Below, piece by piece: positions 6,850-11,028 of a stretch of DNA of 11,028 nucleotides (the first letter of the stretch is position 1; every line of letters begins with the position of its first letter). Source of the stretch: an uncultured Porphyromonadaceae bacterium (GTDB taxonomy: Bacteria > Bacteroidota > Bacteroidia > Bacteroidales > Muribaculaceae); assembly GCA_947176355.1 (NCBI GenBank), contig CAMWQY010000062.1, positions 1-11,028 on the forward strand, written 5' to 3'. The position numbers and the translations under genes were made by a program. The notes below the pieces were generated by a model that had not been told where the DNA came from, made no database searches, and worked only from the letters and a program-made list of their open reading frames with translations.

Positions 6850-7706
6850 ATTCTTTGATTTTTTGTAGCCTTTCGGGCTCGTGAAAGGACAGCCTTTGCA
6901 ATGGCACGTGAAGCTTCTTTACGTATAGGTGCAAAGCTTGGCCAGTCGTCGAAATTGACGAGATGACACACATCATGCTTGTCGAGAACTATGTCGCAAC
7001 CAAAAATATCTACATTCAACAGATTTGCAGCTTTCATACAAATCTCCTTTACCCTCGCTTGAAGAGATTCAGATGAATCCTGAATGTGAAGGTCTACCCC
7101 ATCGCTTTTGAATGGAATAAATGAATGAAACCACCCTGAAGATGCTACTCCATAGCAACGAATCTTCTCTCCTTCCACATATCTGCTGACTACAGCTTTT
7201 GATATATGGCGGAAGAAAAACTCATGAAGTATCTCCTGCGCTTCGTCCGGATGACGGCAGAGTGCTATGTCTTCGAGATGATGCGTGGGTGCATCCCCTT
7301 TTTTGACCCAACATGAACCGAAACCTGCATTCTGAAGCATCTTGCGCACATCGACATCAGTGTCGACTACAAAAGACCCGGGAAGGGGCATACCTGCTTG
7401 AGTCAGCAAGCGGACCATGATCATTCTTATGCAATTTTCAATACCATAACCGGAATTGACCACTATACGCCCGGAATCTTCAAGATGCTGCATCTTATCG
7501 ACTGCTTTTGTGCTGCGGCACATAGCAATCACTACGTCTTCGTCAATAGTGGCCTTGCAAAATTCATCTTCTGAATACACATTGACCTGGCATCCACGTC
7601 TGCGGAGTTCGGCAACGACAGCATAAAGTATCGCCGCATCGCTTGCGATGTGGTTTGGTGAGAAAATCCCAGCCCTTAAGACTGCCGCTATATTAATGTC
7701 TGCCAC
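6846..7706 (-). CDS. ATP-grasp-like protein of unknown substrate
   Basis: A 286-residue soluble protein. The C-terminal half reads like an ATP-grasp domain of the RimK/inositol trisphosphate 5/6-kinase type. A Lys pair in SCWVKKGDAP (135-136) could contact ATP. SRYVEGEKIRCYGV (174-187) matches the hinge and following strand. GCDIVLD (236-242, Asp238) with LVNFDDWPSF (249-258) matches the metal-binding strand and loop. The N-terminal part has an alternating pre-ATP-grasp pattern, and NSGYGIENCIRMIMVRLL (84-101) resembles the family linker helix. Where the family usually shows Asp/Glu-x-Asn, this protein has Asn251-x-Asp253, an apparent swap. The start codon is GTG at 7706, 33 bases after the pdxA stop and in its frame, with no ATG alternative between. 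Its stop overlaps pgpA (ATGA). The operon position suggests phosphorylation or ligation of a lipid head group or inositol, but the substrate is unknown. Confidence 0.7.
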   Translation of the reverse strand: MADINIAAVLRAGIFSPNHIASDAAILYAVVAELRRRGCQVNVYSEDEFCKATIDEDVVIAMCRSTKAVDKMQHLEDSGRIVVNSGYGIENCIRMIMVRLLTQAGMPLPGSFVVDTDVDVRKMLQNAGFGSCWVKKGDAPTHHLEDIALCRHPDEAQEILHEFFFRHISKAVVSRYVEGEKIRCYGVASSGWFHSFIPFKSDGVDLHIQDSSESLQARVKEICMKAANLLNVDIFGCDIVLDKHDVCHLVNFDDWPSFAPIRKEASRAIAKAVLSRARKATKNQRI

Positions 7707-7739
7707 CTGGTAAAGTATTAGATAATAAACAATGTGTGC

Positions 7740-8828
7740 TTATTCTTGTTTTGATTCTTCATTGCCGGCTTTCTGGCGGCGTTCCTGCTTGACGCGAGGC
7801 ATTGGATTAGCTGTAGCTTCACTGTGCATCTCACGATTGCGCGTCAGATCGATACCTTGATAGATCGCCTGCCGCATTGAAGTGGGGTCTGCCTCGTTTT
7901 TCCCGGCTATGTTATAGCCGGTGCCATGGTCTGGACTGGTGCGGACATATTTGAGCCCGGAAGTATAGTTGACTCCGTATTCACGTGCAAGAGCCTTAAA
8001 CGGAGCGAGCCCCTGGTCATGATACATTGCCACGATACCGTCATACTTTGTATAGTCGCCTGTTCCGAAGAATCCATCAGCAGCAAACGGGCCGAAAGCA
8101 AGTATTCCTTCAGCTACACATTCAGCTATTGCAGGCTCGATATGGTCGATTTCCTCTGTCCCGAGGAGCCCATTGTCGCCATTGTGAGGATTGAGAGAAA
8201 GGACAGCTATGCGAGGCTTATCCATTCGAAAATCCTGCCTTAATGCAGCGTCCATATTCTTGACGGTATTCACTACCGATTCCTTTGTAATGGCATCGGG
8301 GACATCTCTCAGTGCTTTGTGGGTAGTCACAAGTGCCACGCGAATTTCATCGTCGAAAAGAATCATAGTGGCTTTCTCGCTTTCGTCGGCAAGACGCTGA
8401 GCAAGAAACTCTGTATGCCCGGGGTATGGGAACTTTTCGCTGTAAATGGTCTTTTTATTGATAGGAGCAGTGACAATGAAGTCGATGTCGCCTTGCTCGA
8501 GCGCAATGCAGGCAGCCTCAAGTGCAGCCACAGCAGCTTCACCGGCTTCTTTGGAAGGATGTCCGGGAGTCATTTCCAGACCTTTAGGACAAACATCAAC
8601 GATGTTGACCTTTCCATCCTGGGCAAAAGCGGCGCTGCGGATGGGGTTGAAACGGAAGGTTTCGGTGCCGATGTCTCTGCGGACTTGATTGAGAAGTTCG
8701 GGGCTTCCAAAAATGACAGGAGTGAAGAGTTCCGTAATCCCTTCTTCATCAAGTGCCTTTATTATTACCTCGTAACCGATACCGTTGAAATCTCCGTGGG
8801 TAATACCCACTCGTATGGGGTTGTGCAT
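7740..8828 (-). CDS. pdxA: 4-hydroxythreonine-4-phosphate dehydrogenase
   Basis: NAD-dependent cytoplasmic enzyme of the DXP-dependent pyridoxal phosphate pathway; it oxidises 4-phosphohydroxy-L-threonine. The product is 362 residues with the chosen start. Motifs are THGDFNGIGYEV near the N-terminus, TAPINKK, the first metal His in GHTEFLA, TTHKALRDV, the second metal His in LNPHNGD, the third in MYHDQGLAPFK, and SPDHGTGY near the C-terminus. The reading frame stays open to an ATG at 8915, but that start would overlap rlmN by 28 bases and add a basic, non-homologous leader upstream of the predicted transcription start. The ATG at 8828 (MHNPIRVG) is therefore preferred. A charged tail (RVKQERRQKAGNEESKQE) extends past the conserved core. 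It is probably the first gene of the lipid operon. The product PLP is a cofactor for serine palmitoyltransferase, so the linkage could be functional. Confidence 0.97.
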   Translation of the reverse strand: MHNPIRVGITHGDFNGIGYEVIIKALDEEGITELFTPVIFGSPELLNQVRRDIGTETFRFNPIRSAAFAQDGKVNIVDVCPKGLEMTPGHPSKEAGEAAVAALEAACIALEQGDIDFIVTAPINKKTIYSEKFPYPGHTEFLAQRLADESEKATMILFDDEIRVALVTTHKALRDVPDAITKESVVNTVKNMDAALRQDFRMDKPRIAVLSLNPHNGDNGLLGTEEIDHIEPAIAECVAEGILAFGPFAADGFFGTGDYTKYDGIVAMYHDQGLAPFKALAREYGVNYTSGLKYVRTSPDHGTGYNIAGKNEADPTSMRQAIYQGIDLTRNREMHSEATANPMPRVKQERRQKAGNEESKQE

Positions 8829-8849
8829 AATTTTGTCTGTTTTAACTGC

Positions 8850-8881
8850 CAAAATTACTAATTTTTTTTTATACTTACAAA
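8850..8881 (-). promoter_or_regulatory. Bacteroidota vegetative promoter for pdxA and the downstream lipid genes
   Basis: On the minus strand TTTG (8881-8878) is followed after 20 bases by TAATTTTG (8857-8850), a full match to the -33/-7 Bacteroidota consensus. The spacer contains a run of nine A residues. It lies entirely between the rlmN stop and the pdxA ATG. The predicted start of transcription is near 8844, giving a very short leader and excluding the longer pdxA start at 8915. It is the only clear promoter seen between rlmN and asnA. Confidence 0.75.
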
Positions 8882-8887
8882 TAAAAA

Positions 8888-9925
8888 TTAATTTTTGGCT
8901 GCGAGCATACCGCAAGCGGCATCAATATCCTCCCCACGGGAGGCTCGGATAGTGGCAGTGATACCGTGGTCGTTTAGGATCTTGCGGAACATCTGCATAC
9001 GATCATCGGATGCCGGATATAGGTCAACACCGGGGATTTTATGGAATCTGATCAGATTTACGCGACAGTCCAGGTCGCCAATCAGCCTGATGAGCATGTT
9101 GGCATGGGCAACGTCGTCGTTGACACCACGCCACATGATATATTCAAACGACAAACGGCGTTGTCCGGAAAAATCGTATGATTTCAGCAAATTTACTACT
9201 GATTGAATCGGGAAAGCCTTTTGCGCCGGCATCATTGACTCACGCTGAGGGATATCAGCAGTGTGGACACTAATTGCCACATGCACATTTGTCTTTTCAA
9301 GGAGGTCTTTAAGTTGCGGTAGTTTTCCTACAGTGGAGACCGTAATACGCTTGGGACTCCAAGATAATCCCCAGGGGGCTGTCAAAATCTCGATAGCTTT
9401 CAAGACTTCGGGGAAATTGTCGAGGGGTTCACCCATTCCCATAAAGACAATGTTGGTAAGTTCTCCGCTTTCGTTGCCTCCGGTCTTGTTTTGGCGGATG
9501 GGCATTGAGAGAATCTGATTCATTATTTCTGCGGAAGTAAGGTTTTTCTTAAAACCGAGTTTGCCTGTAGCGCAGAAATAGCAATTCATCTTGCACCCAC
9601 ATTGGGAGCTTACGCAGAGAGTTGCCCTTTCCTTGTCGGGAATCATTACAGACTCCACCCGGCTGCCGTTACCGACATCAAAGAGATATTTGACAGTGCC
9701 GTCTTGCGACTTGGATGCCTTCACGGGCTTGCTTCTCCCTATCTGATAGTTGTCAGCAAGCCATGCTTGATTTTTTTTTGATATGTTAGCCATTTCCTCG
9801 AAGGAGGTCACTCGCTTGGCATATAGCCAATCTGCGAGTTGCTTAGCCACGAATCGAGGCATACCACCCTGCTTGGCTACGCCTTCAAGGTCTTGGAGGG
9901 TCATTCCTATTAATGATGGAAGCAT
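8888..9925 (-). CDS. rlmN: Dual-specificity 23S rRNA/tRNA adenine C2-methyltransferase RlmN
   Basis: Radical-SAM methyltransferase that makes 2-methyladenosine at A2503 of 23S rRNA, and in some bacteria at A37 of tRNAs. The 345-residue length is normal. The CxxxCxxC cluster motif is Cys111-Cys115-Cys118, and FMGMGEPLDN (161-170) is the SAM-binding GEP-type motif. Cys104 in ATLCVSSQ corresponds to the second catalytic cysteine (E. coli Cys118). Cys338 in IDAACGML corresponds to the methyl-carrying cysteine (E. coli Cys355). All catalytic residues are present. The start ATG at 9925 lies 5 bases after a heptamer array. I see no promoter consensus between the upstream ppiD terminator and this start, so its promoter may be masked within or overlapping the repeats. 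No hairpin terminator follows the stop, so readthrough into pdxA is possible. Confidence 0.98.
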   Translation of the reverse strand: MLPSLIGMTLQDLEGVAKQGGMPRFVAKQLADWLYAKRVTSFEEMANISKKNQAWLADNYQIGRSKPVKASKSQDGTVKYLFDVGNGSRVESVMIPDKERATLCVSSQCGCKMNCYFCATGKLGFKKNLTSAEIMNQILSMPIRQNKTGGNESGELTNIVFMGMGEPLDNFPEVLKAIEILTAPWGLSWSPKRITVSTVGKLPQLKDLLEKTNVHVAISVHTADIPQRESMMPAQKAFPIQSVVNLLKSYDFSGQRRLSFEYIMWRGVNDDVAHANMLIRLIGDLDCRVNLIRFHKIPGVDLYPASDDRMQMFRKILNDHGITATIRASRGEDIDAACGMLAAKN

Positions 9926-9930
9926 ATAAA

Positions 9931-9979
9931 TTGAGAATTGAGAATTGAGAATTGAGAATGGAGAATTTTGAATTGAGAA
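9931..9979 (-). repeat. Heptamer tandem array abutting the rlmN start codon
   Basis: Seven consecutive 7-base units, written on the plus strand as TTGAGAA (four copies), TGGAGAA, TTTTGAA and TTGAGAA. On the transcribed strand of rlmN they read TTCTCAA. The array fills almost all of the gap between the ppiD terminator and the rlmN ATG, ending 5 bases before that ATG. The unit shares the T-(T/G)-N-A-N-A-(A/G) pattern with the arrays at 19-46 and 1298-1367. Confidence 0.9.
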
Positions 9980-9980
9980 T

Positions 9981-10018
9981 TAAAAAGGAGGGTCATCGCC
10001 CGGTTGGGGATGACCCTC
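9981..10018 (-). terminator. Intrinsic terminator downstream of the ppiD-like gene
   Basis: On the minus strand a perfect 10-bp stem (GAGGGTCATC at 10018-10009 pairing with GATGACCCTC at 9997-9988) encloses an 11-base loop whose CCC and GGG can pair further. It is followed by C and five T residues (to 9982). It lies about 50 bases after the stop codon of the PpiD-like gene and separates that gene from rlmN. Confidence 0.9.
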
Positions 10019-10069
10019 GATATTCGGGGATATTTAATTCTAAGAATAAGTTTGATTATCCTACCTTAA

Positions 10070-11028
10070 TTATTCGCCACCTTCGAACTTGTAGCTCTTG
10101 TTGACAAGCTTGTCAGCTCCACGGAGCATCTGATCGAGGTTTGGATTGACGAGCTGGAAATACTGCTGCTCGTAGTTGGCTTCGTTGTAAGGCATGTCTG
10201 CCTTAGAAGATCCATTTACCACGAATGCGTATACTCCGTCTTCGCCCGGAACTACCACGAGTTTCTTGTCGGCTTTAGCTCCTGCAATCTGACCAAGCAC
10301 CTTAGCATCGTTGACGCCCATGCCTCTACCCATGCGGAATGATTCAAGCTGACGGGGCTCTACACCCATGGCTTTTGAAACTGCATCAAGAGTCTTGCCA
10401 CCCTTCTGGTATTCAGCAGCGAGGTCTTTGCCGGCTTTCTGGCGACGCACCTTATTAGTAAGATAGTTCTTCACATCAGCATTTGTAGCAGGAACATAAT
10501 CATCATACTGAGCATCCACTGCCACTGCATAGAGCATAGGAGCAGAAGCATCCTTTGACTCGTAGATGTGGCTTACTTGACCCGGCTTGCCATCCATCAT
10601 CACCCAACGTACTACCTGGCGGCTATCAGGGAAGAACTGGTTGTAGCCAGCCATGCGTGGCACTGCGGGAAGAGACTGTGTGAACTGGAATGTCTGGACA
10701 TTGTAGCCGGCTTCAGCAGCATTCTTGCTGAAGAGTTCAGCTGTATTGTTCTTTTCAAGGTATTTCTCAAACTTGGCGATTTCGTCGTCGACTGTCTTTG
10801 CAGAAGGATTGAGCTGATAGTTGTATTCTTCAAATTCCACTACTTCTACAGGAGCATTCTGCTTAACGATTTTTGCGAGCACAGAACCTTGTGGAGAGTT
10901 CATGATTGCTACATACTTGCCGCCAGCCTGACGGAGAGAGTCGAGCTGAGAAGCTGCGAGTGCTCCAGTAGGACCATCCTGTGCGAAGAGAGGAATCCAC
11001 TGCTCTTTCTGTGCGAATACGCTGTCAG
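10070..11028 (-). CDS. PpiD/SurA-like periplasmic peptidyl-prolyl isomerase, C-terminal part (cut by window edge)
   Basis: The reading frame is open from the stop at 10070 to the window edge, giving 318 visible residues with the N-terminus outside. The ATG at 10903 is internal, because 41 further in-frame codons precede it (starting DSVFAQKEQW) without a stop. The visible part looks like the C-terminal region of the large membrane-anchored PpiD/SurA-type foldases of Bacteroidales. It is hydrophilic and helix-rich, with Lys/Arg/Gln repeats (NKVRRQKAGKDLAAEYQKGG), a PGEDGVYAFVVNG strand and the ending MLRGADKLVNKSYKFEGGE. Such proteins help fold outer-membrane and periplasmic proteins. No catalytic parvulin motif can be verified in this fragment. 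A strong terminator follows. Confidence 0.8.
   Translation of the reverse strand, partial: DSVFAQKEQWIPLFAQDGPTGALAASQLDSLRQAGGKYVAIMNSPQGSVLAKIVKQNAPVEVVEFEEYNYQLNPSAKTVDDEIAKFEKYLEKNNTAELFSKNAAEAGYNVQTFQFTQSLPAVPRMAGYNQFFPDSRQVVRWVMMDGKPGQVSHIYESKDASAPMLYAVAVDAQYDDYVPATNADVKNYLTNKVRRQKAGKDLAAEYQKGGKTLDAVSKAMGVEPRQLESFRMGRGMGVNDAKVLGQIAGAKADKKLVVVPGEDGVYAFVVNGSSKADMPYNEANYEQQYFQLVNPNLDQMLRGADKLVNKSYKFEGGE

Noticed and set aside
8319..8861. Plus-strand open frame (180 codons) opposite pdxA
   Set aside because: It lies wholly antisense to a clear pdxA with intact metal-binding motifs and runs through the pdxA promoter. No recognisable domain.
8829..8915. Longer N-terminus for PdxA starting at the ATG at 8915
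   Set aside because: It would overlap rlmN, add a basic leader unlike PdxA, and begin upstream of the predicted promoter. The ATG at 8828 fits the conserved N-terminus.
10901..10903. ATG at 10903 as the start of the right-edge gene
   Set aside because: The frame continues open for 41 more codons to the window edge with protein-like composition, so this ATG is internal and the gene is truncated by the window.

Overview
The window looks like ordinary chromosome from a member of the Bacteroidota, most likely order Bacteroidales; a gut lineage such as Muribaculaceae or Bacteroidaceae is a guess from gene content. Two intergenic regions carry near-perfect copies of the Bacteroidota vegetative promoter (TTTG, 19-20 bases, TAnnTTTG). 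Several starts lack a convincing Shine-Dalgarno sequence. The RlmN, PdxA and PpiD-like proteins and the inositol-lipid style gene set also fit that phylum. I see no phage, plasmid, IS, CRISPR, rRNA or tRNA features.

Layout. At the left is a YeiH/UPF0324-family membrane protein gene on the minus strand (57-1049). Next is a 322-base divergent intergenic region packed with simple repeats: an octamer array, a G-quadruplex-prone tract, a promoter and a heptamer array. Uracil-DNA glycosylase follows on the plus strand (1372-2040), ending 2 bases from the convergent stop of asparagine synthetase A. From there to the right edge everything is on the minus strand. Read in the direction of transcription the order is: the C-terminal part of a PpiD-like periplasmic foldase (cut by the window edge), a strong intrinsic terminator, rlmN, a promoter, pdxA, an ATP-grasp-like protein, a PgpA-family phosphatase, a GtrA-family membrane protein, a CDP-alcohol phosphatidyltransferase, a PAP2/AUR1-like enzyme, a PlsC-like acyltransferase and asnA.

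The core of interest is the compact lipid cluster at about 3.1-7.7 kb. The CDP-alcohol phosphotransferase, PgpA-like phosphatase and PAP2/AUR1-like transferase match the logic of the Bacteroides inositol-lipid pathway: CDP-diacylglycerol plus inositol phosphate gives phosphatidylinositol phosphate, dephosphorylation gives phosphatidylinositol, and head-group transfer to ceramide gives inositol phosphoryl-ceramide. The myo-inositol-phosphate synthase that I recall beside these genes in B. thetaiotaomicron is absent here. An ATP-grasp protein of unknown substrate, a GtrA protein and an acyltransferase are embedded instead. Gaps are short (-8, 6, 30, 39, -4 and 33 bases), so the set is probably one operon running from the pdxA promoter.

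The second unusual theme is non-coding. Degenerate 7-base tandem arrays of one related sequence family occur at three places (19-46, 1298-1367, 9931-9979). Two of them end only 4-5 bases before a start codon.
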